Assembly (NCBI RefSeq): GCF_910592395.1
Contig: NC_088321.1
Coordinates: 9,984,001-10,048,000 of the forward strand
Direction: 5' to 3'
DNA length: 64,000 nt
From: Lineus longissimus
Taxonomy: Eukaryota; Nemertea; Pilidiophora; Heteronemertea; Lineidae
This document shows, piece by piece, positions 1-39,200 of this stretch. Every line of letters begins with the position of its first letter. The stretch's first letter is position 1. The notes under the pieces were generated by a model that was not told where the DNA came from, searched no databases, and saw only the letters and a list, made by a program, of their open reading frames with translations. Position numbers and translations under genes: made by a program.

Positions 1-3000
1 ACAAGCCTGGTGGCGACTGGGACATGTAGGGTGTGGCTTTGGTCTTCGGTGTGGAAGGAGGGGTCTGTAGGCATGTTTACGCAAGTTGTAACACTACGCA
101 CTCATCGCATTTGTAGTCGAAACGGTCAGCGCCGTGTAGCGGAAAAGACGGGAACCAGTTTAATCACATGCCTGGGGAAACCGATAAAGGCTAAAGGATA
201 AAGGCTAATTAGGCGAATGGGTCAGAAATGACTGATTTCCCCCTTAAAATGGCCTTGGCATTCTTCAAAAACAGCCAAGTAACTATACAATCATTCGTTA
301 CAATTATTTAGTTGAATTCGTTACCAAAAAATACATATACATGTAATTCGCATATAATTCTATCTGACACGCATTTTTGTTCATCATACCGTCCTGGAAT
401 TTTAGGGATTCCCCGACAAGCCAAAAATATATTTGCTAGAAGAACAACGGATTTCCCCTCTTAAAACCACATTTACATTCATCAGATACACCCCACAAAC
501 TATACAGTAACGCATAAACATAAGATATAACCATTCATCAATTAAAGCAATTATGTGATTCTATTCAAGACAACTTATCGTTGACGAAAGGAGTTATGTC
601 ACAGATGTTCTGACCGATTATAATGGACACTTACGTGATCCAATAATTGAATGCGGTTTTCAGCAGAGAATGGTATATTTAGTTGGTAATGTATCTGTTT
701 TATTTGGGCCTAGCTAATCCTGTCTCTTCATTATGTAACAGGCAATTTTTAAAATGTCCAAAAACAAACTTTTTTATTCTATTTTATTTTCGTTCTTTTT
801 CATAATGTATGGGTGAACTATGCTGCAACAAAGTTTTTTTTGCTTTAATTAGAAAATACCTGCTAAATTCTTCATTTTGAAGACTAGTTTTAGCTCGCTG
901 TAGGTGACCGTTTTTTAAAGACAACTAGTGACCTTTGAGAACTCCCCTCATGGTAAGCAATGCAGTCAGTCAGGGACTTTTTATGAATGGGGCCATATGA
1001 GTTGATTTATTGTAATTGCATGGCCCTTGGCTCACACATGAAGGATTGGGGGTCTTTATCAAAGGTAATGGTTGAGATTAAAATCATAACATAAAAATCC
1101 GAAGCAAAAAGGTGCATTTGTCACTATTGAACACATTCTTTGGGCTTGCAAGTGCCACAAAATGATGGTCATAAAGCACAGCTCATGGGCTTGTGTGAAT
1201 TTTTGAAAAAGCACATGAAATAAAAAAAGTAATTTTACGACCTTTTTTGAAATGTTTGTTACATAATGATGGGGTGGAATAGGTGCATCCAAATACAACA
1301 GATATATGACCAACTTAAATACCATCCTCTGCTGAAAACCGCATTCAAATATCTTATTTTATCTCTGTGATATTTTCAAAAAACGTTGGACATTTACTTT
1401 CTGGAAGGACTGTACATTGGGCTGTACTGAACTAATTTTCTTATACTTTCATGCCTATATTTCAAAATTGTACATTAACATGTTCACTTAAAGCTCATAC
1501 CGGTCACAATGGGTGAGTTTAAAGTAGGTGTTGGTGTTAGTGTTGGAGATTAGTGTTAGTGTTAGTGCTAATTTCAACCCCCAAAGACTTGGTGTCGTGT
1601 CAACACCGGTGTTAGTGTTAATGTTAATACTGGTGTTAGTGTCAATTCCAGTGTTAGTGTCAAGAGCTGCCATTTTGAAAAAAGTTGTTCATTTTCAAAA
1701 GGTAGGCTATAACAGTTACTTTTTAAATTGAGGAATCTAAATTGAATAGGCTGGCCTGCAATTTGAGGGCCCTTGCTGCACTTGCAGTACTAAAGTTATC
1801 CTTGTTCTGTGAACATACCTAGTCAGCTGTAGGCCTGGCCTAGTAGTCAGTAGTGGTAGCTCCAAAAGAAGCTAATAATGTTCAGCCATCCTAATTCCAG
1901 TCCCTGTTATTCCCAAGGTTGCGGCAGAGCGATGTGCCGCGGAGTTATGTCTTGCATGAAGTCTGCAACCAACTTCATGGGTGTATTTCAAAGTAGTGCA
2001 AGTTGTTACCCCACAGCTGTAGGCTTGCTGCCTATAATAACCTCTTGGTGCCAATTATGACAGAAAAATGTCCATTCGCCGCTGGGAAGACTTGAAAGAG
2101 GCACGACCTTGTCCATGGGCTATTCTGTGCTGATGAAATTCGATTCATAAACCATGTAATTGTTCTTCTTTTAGCCGCAATTGTTTTTCTTGAGGCTCTG
2201 TGGAAAAAGCAGCTCTTCTTACATGATTTGGGCCTCTTTCCTGCTCCAAAATACCTGCAACAACTTCTTGAAATGGTATGAAAATATTTTTCTTTTTCTT
2301 GTCGCTCACTCTATCCAAGATGGCTGCTAACACCAGGGAAGATCTATAAACTGACATCGGTGTTATCACTTAGGGGTTAGTGTTACTGCAAAGGAAAAAT
2401 CCATTGGAATTCTGGCCAAGATAACACCGAGTAGAAATTATCGGTGTTAGTGTAAAGCCCTCTTGAACACTTAACACCAACTTTAAAATGAATTAAGCTA
2501 ACACTCGTTGTTAACACTGAACAGTTTATTTCTGGGGTAAGCCTAGGGGTTAGTGTTGCCTTAGTTTTGACACCAAGTGTTAACACCTACTTTAAACGCA
2601 CCCAATGTATTTAAAATATAAGCATGAAACTATAAAAACTTTATTTCAGTACAGTACTCTTTTCAAAAATTTATTTCAATGCAGTTTTCGGCTTTCATAG
2701 TTGGTCAGTCAGAGATAGGCCCAGTGGCCTGGTTTGCAATTGACCACAAGTGACTACAGAATATCGGAACAGTAACAGGCAGTTGTGGGAATGAAGTGAA
2801 TTACAATAACAAAGCTTTAACCGGCGGTTGGCACGCGATAATTTCAGTTTTCTCTTTTACACATAGATATATTTGAACACATAGATATATTTTGCACATT
2901 ATAGCCATCTCTACATTTCAGATGCTTAAGATCTTTTTTTAAACATTTGGGTGGAAATAGGCAATATTTAGAAAATTGTAAATCGAGGCCTTTCAGGGCA

Positions 3001-3859
3001 TTAATTTGTTTTATACCAATTAAATTGAATGTATTTTCAGAAAAAAATGATCGTTAGCACCTGCACGCACCATGCCTTGATGTGAGAGCCCAAATATGAA
3101 ACGGCTATGTCGCATCATAAAGTCTGCAGATTTGTTCAAAACTCAAATTATGACATCTTATTTTTAAAAAGCTAATTAACTCTATTCTGATCGGTCAAAT
3201 ATGATATTTAATGGGAAGATAAAGGTTGGAACTAAAATATACATTGAAATAATTGGGTACCCTTTTGTGATCAATATGTTATAGATAGTTTTGTTGGAAG
3301 CGCACAACAGATGTCGGCATTAGGATATTAAAAACAAAGTCAGTCCCGCCGGTTGTCAGTTGCATTGCATAGACTCAGACCAAGAGATAACTGGCAGATA
3401 TCTGAAATAAGACCAGCAGAGTGACGTATTGTTTTGTTGGTCTGATGATTGATACATTCAGTTCATCAGGTGCTAAATTTATTATTACATCGTCATCATG
3501 GTTACAAAAATTAAAATACATGTATATCCTGTTTGGTTTTGAGGTGAGGATCAATATAAAACTAAATTTCAAAGAAATATGACCAGTAGTTCCAGTATTG
3601 CTTTCACATTCTTAGTATTTATGATATATCCGCCAACAACTGATGACCTGACATTTGCAAGGATGAAGATGAATAAGTTTCTCAAACAAACATTCACCAA
3701 ACTATTTGGATTGATCTCACGATACACGATATTACCCAAGGAGTATTTTTTTCGACACAAGTCCAAATAAAATACCCACAGCTAAAAAAGATGCTGCTTC
3801 TAATCGATAGCTGGTTCCATCCAATACTCAAATAGCGATGTCCTTCGTTCTCATTTTAG
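1..3859. other. Non-coding AT-rich DNA upstream of the first visible protease exon
   Basis: Apart from the TIR element at 1505-2608 I see no exon, RNA gene or recognisable transposon. In particular there is no His-loop (TAAHC) exon on the + strand that would extend the protease gene. The stretch is either intron or intergenic. Confidence 0.5.
1505..2608. mobile_element. Non-autonomous TIR element with degenerate GTGTTA repeats
   Basis: Left end CAATGGGTGAGTTTAAAGTA at 1507 is mirrored at 2580-2608 (TACTTTAAACGCACCCAATG). Next to both ends lie irregular repeats of (A)GTGTTA/TAACACT, facing inward. Chance reading frames in this repeat give Val/Leu- or Thr/Asn-rich peptides on both strands; these are not genes. 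Flanking target duplications were not resolved. Confidence 0.6.
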
Positions 3860-31227
<27,368 letters not shown>

Positions 31228-31262
31228 GAATGGAACCACTTTCTCAATTTCAATATAAAGAT

Positions 31263-31308
31263 AATAAATTACATTACATTAAACGCAGACATTGAGAAGA
31301 AAAATAAA
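31263..31308 (+). promoter_or_regulatory. Polyadenylation signals of the serine protease gene
   Basis: AATAAA at 31263-31268 and again at 31303-31308, 36 and 76 bp after the stop codon, the second followed by a T-rich (GTTTGTTTTTTTTG) downstream element. Confidence 0.65.
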
Positions 31309-31309
31309 A

Positions 31310-32434
31310 GTTTGTTTTTTTTGTCTTGCTCATTTTCTTCTTAGCTTTTTCTTGTTTGGAAGCAAGCATGAAGGTGATTTTTTTAAAATTTCACAAAACT
31401 ACTTGATCTTAGGATTTTTTATCGTTCCGGAAGCCAAAACGTAGCAGCAAATGCGACGGACGAAAAATGACGTTTTCGTAGAGTTTACATTGATCGTTTG
31501 ATTATTAAACATTTCTATGCCAAGTGATCAGCGATTCCAACTGACCAGGGAGAGCCAAGTTGCATTCAGTTAGTTGTCGAGCAGTAAGTCTCCACCTGCC
31601 CAAAAGTCCATCAGATGTGAAATTGTTAACGCTGACCCTGTCAGGAATTCAATCGTTCGCCCATACTGTCATCGACAATCTTGAAAAGTTACATGGTCAT
31701 GTTCGTTCCCTTTCTCCATGGCCAGGTCCGGCCTAAGACCTACCAGACCTAATATTGCTCAATGCGGGTTGTTGATTATCATATTCTAAGCAAAAGTACT
31801 TCGGTTGGTATACATGTATATCGTTTGTAGACCCGATGAAGATTCTTTAATACACTTAGCATTTTTCACTTTTATCCTCCATTCAAAAACACTTAAAAAT
31901 TCTATAATAATTCTGTATAGAATCTATGAACATTCTTTACAGAAACTTATATGATGATTTTGTATTTATCTTTTTTTCGTAGATTTTGAAAAACTTGGTA
32001 GATTTCTCTTCTTTGTTTTTAATGCCAATTAATGTCAAGTCGGCGACTAATTTGTTTTGAACAACCACATCGATGGTACACATCGATTCCAAATTCAGTT
32101 GATGACGCCAAATAGACACACATGTACAATATATCATTATTTACATCCATCTTTGGAAAGAATGAACTAAAATGACCAAGCAACCACCACCCGGAACTAG
32201 AGTATATTGATTAATTAGTTAAGTTACGTAAAATTATTTCAATGCGAATCGGGTTATTTTTACAATTGGCTCTACCCCATATACATAAAAATGCGCCTTG
32301 TCCACTCTATGCAACAATGAATTGGGTCATTGGAATGTTCTCTCTGTCGGTATAGCAGGGTATGCAAATGACAGGCATTGGAGTATTTGGATCTATTTTT
32401 AAATCCGCCTACATTGTATCATTGGTGGTCACTT
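31310..32434. other. Intergenic region between the two convergent genes
   Basis: No supported exon. I searched the - strand for the missing LOX C-terminus (about 50-60 residues ending in the iron-binding Ile) and did not recognise one. Confidence 0.45.
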
Positions 32435-33223
32435 TTACCCATCTTTGTTATTATTTACAGTTCCTTCTGATTCAAAAGCTCGAAATTTTGATGCAAACTC
32501 TTGAAACAGGGTACAGAGAGCGAGTATAGAGGGCGCCTCCAGTCTTCCCGGAAATGACGTCATCAGTGTCATGGTCTGTACTAATCCTTTCATGAGTGGT
32601 GGCGTCCTCTTCATGACCAGTGGCGCATTAGCGATGACAGAGGCGCGCTCCCATATGTTTGTTGTCAGCGCAGGGAGACGGAAACTGGCCTCAAATACCA
32701 TCCATGTGATGAGGGTACAGAGCTGATTAACAGTCCGAATTTTTCCAGAGTATCTATAGCCCTCTGCGTCATACTGGGGAAGGGCGTCCCGATAGATCTC
32801 CCGCACCCAACTTTGAACTTCCTCATCATTCATGACGTCATCATTATTTGTGTAGTGCGCTAGGATGAAATCTGTGACGTATGCTGACATGTTGTCCCAT
32901 GCACGTAACGCCTTCTGGCGGTATGGGTAGTGAGGTAGCTTCTTTGGGTCATGTGTTCCAACTGCTTCAAAACAATTTGGTACAAACTGCTGATCAATGT
33001 GGAAATCTCTGTACAAGTGTTCTCCGATTTTGCTGTACTGTCGCCGGTTTATTCCTGTTATTTTCTCCACGAGAGTAAGTACTTCTCGTGAGGACATGTT
33101 CATGGCGAGAATGGGTCTAAAATACGGCATCAGGAGCGTGTGGACTGGGTGGAACGAAGGCATTTTCCTCAACGTGGCATTGGCAACTGCTTCCACGATT
33201 CTGGCGAGCAATGAATGGTGGAT
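32435..33223 (-). CDS. AOS-LOX exon 10: C-terminal half of LOX domain, iron ligands replaced
   Basis: Acceptor CACAATTTCAG before 33223; phase 0. Recognisable LOX blocks are FHPVHTLLMPYFRPILAMN (the HP-x-LL-x-P-x-xR segment), DDVMNDEEVQSWVREIYRD and NAPLVMKRTPP. The helix that should read H-x4-H reads HHSLLA, so the first His stays and the second is Ala. The later helix that should carry His and, four residues on, Asn/His reads FEASFRLPALTTNIWE, giving Leu and Thr. The frame ends EGTVNNNKDG-stop about 20 residues after ALCTLFQEFASKF, where active LOXs continue about 55 residues to the iron-binding Ile. A GTAAAA donor two bases before the stop could instead lead to another exon. Confidence 0.88.
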   Translation of the reverse strand: MHHSLLARIVEAVANATLRKMPSFHPVHTLLMPYFRPILAMNMSSREVLTLVEKITGINRRQYSKIGEHLYRDFHIDQQFVPNCFEAVGTHDPKKLPHYPYRQKALRAWDNMSAYVTDFILAHYTNNDDVMNDEEVQSWVREIYRDALPQYDAEGYRYSGKIRTVNQLCTLITWMVFEASFRLPALTTNIWERASVIANAPLVMKRTPPLMKGLVQTMTLMTSFPGRLEAPSILALCTLFQEFASKFRAFESEGTVNNNKDG

Positions 33224-36200
33224 CTGAAATTGTGAGGGAGATGGAGGGCGTGGTGCATCAGGGTCACATCAGAGTGGAGGTTTCAGGGAACGAATGAAAG
33301 GGTACAAAAGTTTGGTCACTTATCATCATTCTATCCACAGAAGGCATAATCAAAGCATTACACCTCTGCTATATGAAGAAGACATAATTTACATTAATTT
33401 ATCAAACCCATGACCCAATTTATTCTGAGAAATTTGATCTTTCAAGCTTAAAAATTCCAACTTGAAATTATGCGAGGATCAGAACTTTTCCTCCAAAGGT
33501 GAAAAGTGCCGACATTTTATGGATTAAAATCAACTTATCGCAAGCCTTTTCATGCATGTGTTCGATACTTATGTTCACAAGCGTTTGTGCAAGAATAGTT
33601 ATCTGATACGTTTTATTGTGTTCGTATTGAGCATTTAGTAGGAAACCGCTTTACATCAGTCGGTACGTTTTAGCCAATCAATTACTCTAGCAAATACCCA
33701 GCAACCTTCTTCGTACAGCCGAGCAGTTGTCCCGAACTTTTCCGAGCATAAATTAGGACACGCTAAGGTATCATCGATTTTCCATGACAGGTCCTTACTC
33801 AAAGCGCCTCGTCTTTCGGGGATATTAAAGAGCGGGTCCTAACCTAACCTTCGAATTCTAACAGTTAGAGAATCGAACCCCATGATCTTTCGGTCATGAG
33901 TCTGGCACTTTCACGACGACGTACGCCACTGCGCTCTCTCTCCCCTATATAGCACGTACACACCCTTGGTAATAAAGGCTTTTGGGGTTTTAAAGACACT
34001 TTGAATGTTTTTCGGCCAACACCAATAAACGCGTCACCTTTAGATAATTTTCAGTGAAACGAAAAACCGTTAAAGGTTTTTTAAAATCTCAAAGACCTTC
34101 AAGGGTTTTTCATTTCCCTGAAAAACCTCTAAAGGAGCACATTATTGTGTTTAGGTTTTTTAGAAGCTAAAAAACCGTTATTTCTATGGGCGAACTTATG
34201 CATTGCACTGGCGGGAGAAAATACTTCCCGTCTGAAGCTTTTTAGTTCATTAGCTTCAAGTAAAAGGCCGAGGAAGTCACATTCATTCCGAGGGAACAAG
34301 AGTGTTGGGATGAAGATATTGCAAATGTGAGTTAACTTTAATTGAATGCCCGCTTTTCTTGTTTTTGTAACTTACCAAGTCAGCCTGCTGGTCAGAACAC
34401 TTCACATACGCTTTGGCTAGCTGCCACTCATCTTCGGGATCTTTTGGTGTCCAAACCTCGCCAGGTCGCTGCCCAAGCTGTACGGCCAAGGGGACGAGTA
34501 TGCCATCATCATTGACGTGGAAGGCGGCAATTGGTGCGCAGTAGTAGAACCCACGGCCACTCACTTGGGTGAGAGGTGTTAGGAAGGAATAATCGGCAAG
34601 GTATATTTTACCCTCCTGAAAGTGCACATTTTTGCATATGTTTTATTCTGTCTCTTTTTAGGAAAATAGGTTGATAATACAATCAATGAGAAAGACGATT
34701 CGGCTCTCGTTGGGGTAGATCTCGAATGTAAAAAAAGGAGGATGAGCTTGAGGCCAGTTGACCCTATAACAATTCTACAAATACAAAATGAGCCACACAC
34801 TAACAACGCCAATTCACCATCTCTGGCCAACCCCTGTTGGACCTGGCTTTTAACATGTCATTTGCACTCAGAAATGCGCCAAATCCCTTTTCGGGGTTCG
34901 ACGAAGTTTGCGGATTGCGAATTGCTCTATGAGATGTCTCCATTTCAGAGACGAATTCAATTTTCATAGAGATCGTGATGGCCAATTCGGCCCAATTCAT
35001 GAATAAGCCCTACAACGTCTTTATATGCTTAAAGATTACATACTATGTATGTTTTAAAATTTCCTCAGCAAGCAGCTGCGTGGGTATCCCCGCACCCAAG
35101 GCTAAAATCTTGGAGGCGTAATCATCATATATGCGCGCCAACTGTAGCTGGCAACGTGTATTTAAATGCTGCCATTTTGACCTACCATTGGGCCGAATAA
35201 TGTATTCCAACTAACCTACCTTGGAATTCATCAGCGAGTATTTGCCTAGGCTTGAGAACATCCTGATAATGAGTGTGATGGCATCAGTTAAGAAGTTATG
35301 GACCGTCAGGTCTACTTTAAATGCAATGTCATTTGAACTTTGGCCGAATTAATGTCCCGAATCGCAACACTATGAAGACAGTCATTTGGACTTTTGAATG
35401 TCGCCTACCTTTATTTCCTCATGAAGCGGTCGCCTTTGCCCAATGATTTCCTGAATTGTGCTGTCATCAACACAGAAGTTCGACGGTAGTCTGTTCTTGC
35501 ATCGCCTCAGTAGCATCGTCGGGGCAAGGAATTGGTTAACGTACTCCGTGTCCGTGTGCCAGGTAGAGGCGATATGCTTGACTTCCTTGCTATAGGGGAA
35601 GACGGCTTGCGCATAGTCTCTGGAAGCAAAAGCCATATTGAATACGAGGAGCATTTGGCTTTTGAGAGAATTCTACAGGGTAAGTCAATGAAAAGGTAAT
35701 CCAAAAGTAAAGAGTTTTGAATACTTCAAGGATGATTATTTTTGAATGACTTTATAGTTGTACCATAAAGTAGGAGCTACGGCTAATCCACTGACACCTT
35801 GATTATATTGCCCCGATCATGCTATGCTGAGCACCATCGTTTTGAATTAAAATACAGTATCGTCAAAATTAACGATTCTTATATGTACATGTATCATTCA
35901 TTTGATACATCATTTGTGCAGCTTTGCATCAAGGAACGTCATCAATTTAAAAAAACATGACACCGAAGCTTGCTAAATTGTCATGTTCTGCCACGATTCT
36001 TAAAAAAACTGTGGTCACAAAGGCATTTCCAAAGTAGTTGTGCTCACCGTTTACAGACCCCACAAATTCGGTAAGGGTATCATTTAAAAACCAAGGACCC
36101 CAGCTGTATTAACCGGGTCCTATATTTTGGATTACCTTTTTGGTTCACGGTAGGGGAGTCTATACAATACCGCTGTGTCTGTCGTCCGTCGTCGTCTGTA

Positions 36201-39200
36201 TCCTGTTTCAAAATCAGTAACACGTTTCCCAACCGATAGGACTATGAACTTGAAACTTTCTACAAAGGACCCCTCCCAGGTCAGGTGACCTCTGACACTG
36301 AATTTCAGTCCGATCTGATTCTCCACTCGGCCACCAGGGGCATAAAGTTGGAACCTTAAAGTGTGATATCTCTCTTATAAGTGACTCGTTTTCGATATGT
36401 TTATGATAGGTTTTCCTAGCAAGGGTACATCACATATCTTACGGGTTTCTGATTTGACCTAATTTTCAAGCTCACAGGGGTCAAATAGCATAAATTGGCC
36501 GTTTGAGTGTAACTTGGCACGTGTAAATTGGCACGTTTTGTAACCGCTAAAGCTTTGGTACACATGACTCCCTACGTCGTATAACCTCTGACACCGAATT
36601 TCGGTCTGTCCGTTTCTCGACTTTGCCACTAGGGGCAAAAACTAAAAAAGGAAAAAGTGTTATATCTCGCTTGTTATCATATACTCTATGTGCACTGATC
36701 CGGCAGACAAGACATCGGAAAAACAAAAAAATACCCTGAAAAATTCATTCAAACTTCACCAGAATCAAGGACAGGGTACAAAAAACCAGCTTTTGTAAGA
36801 TAACACCGAACTCATCTCACCTGATATCATTGCAGAGTGTATTTTGAAAAAGATTTGCTAAAGATGCACGAAAGAAATATCGCATGGCTGAGTGCAGTCC
36901 GCCCATGCAGTAATAATATCCAGACTGCACGAGCGATTTTCTCGTTCGGTCAGGACCCTACGCATTCTCCAAGCGTCGTCAGTGGTGATCATCGTTGCCA
37001 AGGCTCACTCGACCTACTGTCTCTGCCACAGTTGGCACGCAAGTGACCTCTTAACAATGGGAAGAATCGCCGGCCATCAATGGTCATAATGGGACGTCTC
37101 TAAGGTTGGATACGCATGCGCGCAATATCATTGCGCGTTCTATTTTTTTCTTCAAAATGGTGGACGAGGGCTTGCGAAATGGCTTTTTTTCCTTGAATTT
37201 TGCCAGAATGCGATCCGTTCATAAAACTAAAAACAAATCAAAAAGAGGGTTTTCATTGCCCCAGTGACGTCGAGGAAGGTCACATGCCTGAGATAATAGA
37301 TCCATGCTAGAAACCTGCATTAATACACAAATCCTAAAGTGAGGCGAAATGGCGAAATGGTGCCGTGATCAGTCGTGTTGTCACCTGAACAAGGATCACG
37401 GCAATACTGGGCGCCCGTGATCACTGCGCCACTGCGCCATTCATTGTTAAAATCTATATCTTTATCATGCATCTATTTGACACAAAAACGCTTCACAGTG
37501 TTATGAAAATGAAATGGTCCAGGGACCATGTGCTCACCGCGGGTAATGTAATGCATGTCATTTGCAGTGGATATGGGAGAACAGTTTTTGGCTAGTTTCA
37601 CCAGTTTTGATTCCATTGAATAACATCATTCTTCTCGACTCAGTGGCACCAAAGAAAATTACCGGTACCATCTAACTATAGCATTTTGGTTATAAAGTTG
37701 ACTTAATGTCAGGGTTATTGAAGAGTGTATATGTCACATGGAAATTGGTTGACATCTGTTCAACAGTTTAGGAGTACTAGAACTTTGTTGGATTTTCAAG
37801 ATGGCGGCCTCGCGCCCATATTTGTCACGGGATTTGACTGAAAATTAGAGATATTGATAAGATTACATTGATACATAATCACATGTAGTTTGGTTTAAGG
37901 AATTGAACCCGAGGCGGAGGACCTTGGTTGAGTTACCAAGACACTCGAGGGTGGAGCTAAAATACAGTCCAAACCCGAGCCGATAGGCGAGGGTTTGGAC
38001 GAAATTTTAGCTCCACCCGAGGATAGGAAGTCCGCATCGGCTCGCTCAAGTGATGCTAAAATCCGCGCAAATGGGCTATTTGGAGCGTTTTTCTCAGCAA
38101 ATATGTGTAGTGCTCATTAAAAAACTTAGGGTGGTTGATGCTTCCTTGGCTGATTTGTGTTTGAAGCAGTGTTTTGAGAGCCTCAAACTTCTGAAGTGAG
38201 CTGTGTGCATGGTTTCCACATTTTAGTGCAACCCGAGGGAACTTTGGTAGAGCATCTTGGTTGCGTGTCCAAAACACTCCACTCTCAGAACGAGGCTTAT
38301 GCATTTTCCATTTAAAAGTTGACTTTACGGTACCAAGGTATTTTAGAATTAAGGAATTGAACCCGAGGCGGAGGACCTTGGTTGAGTTACCAAGACACTC
38401 GAGGGTGGAGCTAAAATACAGTCCAAACCCTCGCCGATAGGCGAGGGTTTGGACGAAATTTTAGCTCCACCCGAGAGTGTCTTGGTAACTCAACCAAGGT
38501 CCGAAGCCGAGGGTTCAATTTCTATTCTAAAATACCTCAAACTTAAAAAGATAGGCCACGAAAATAACTTGAATATGTGCGAATTTGGCAAATTCCATCC
38601 ATCGCCTGCCCGGAGCGCCGGTAGCGCCGTTGTTTACATTATGTTACGGCAGCGCGTATAGGAAGTCCGCATCGGCTCGCTCAAGTGATGCTAAAATCCG
38701 CGCAAATGGGCTATTTGGAGCGTTTTTCTCAGCAAATATGTGTAGTGCTCATTAAAAAACTTAGGGTGGTTGACGCTTCCTTGGCTGATTTGTGTTTGAA
38801 GCAGTGTTTTGAGAGCCTCAAACTTCTGAAGTGAGCTGTGTGCATGGTTTCCACATTTTAGTGCAACCCGAGGGAACTTTGGAAGAGCATCTTGGTTGCG
38901 TGTCCAAAACACTCCACTCTCAGAACGAGGCTTATGCATTTTCCATTTAAAAGTTGACTTTACGGTACCAAGGTATTTTAGAATGCATCACAATCATTAG
39001 TTTCGGGGAAATAGGACTTTGTTTAATTTTCAAGATGACCACCTGGTGGCCATATTGGTAGATGGATTTGACTGAAAATCTGGGATGTTGTAGACAATGA
39101 AATTTGGTTGCAATCCGACTTTGTTTAATTTTCAAGATGGCCGCCTGGCGGCATATTTGAAGTCCGAGCGGACACATTTTTGGGGTAGGATAGAGGGTCC

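Noticed and set aside
1528-1731. Val/Leu-rich hydrophobic open frame
   Set aside because: It is the translation of degenerate GTGTTA repeats within a TIR element; mirrored Thr/Asn-rich frames appear on the other strand.
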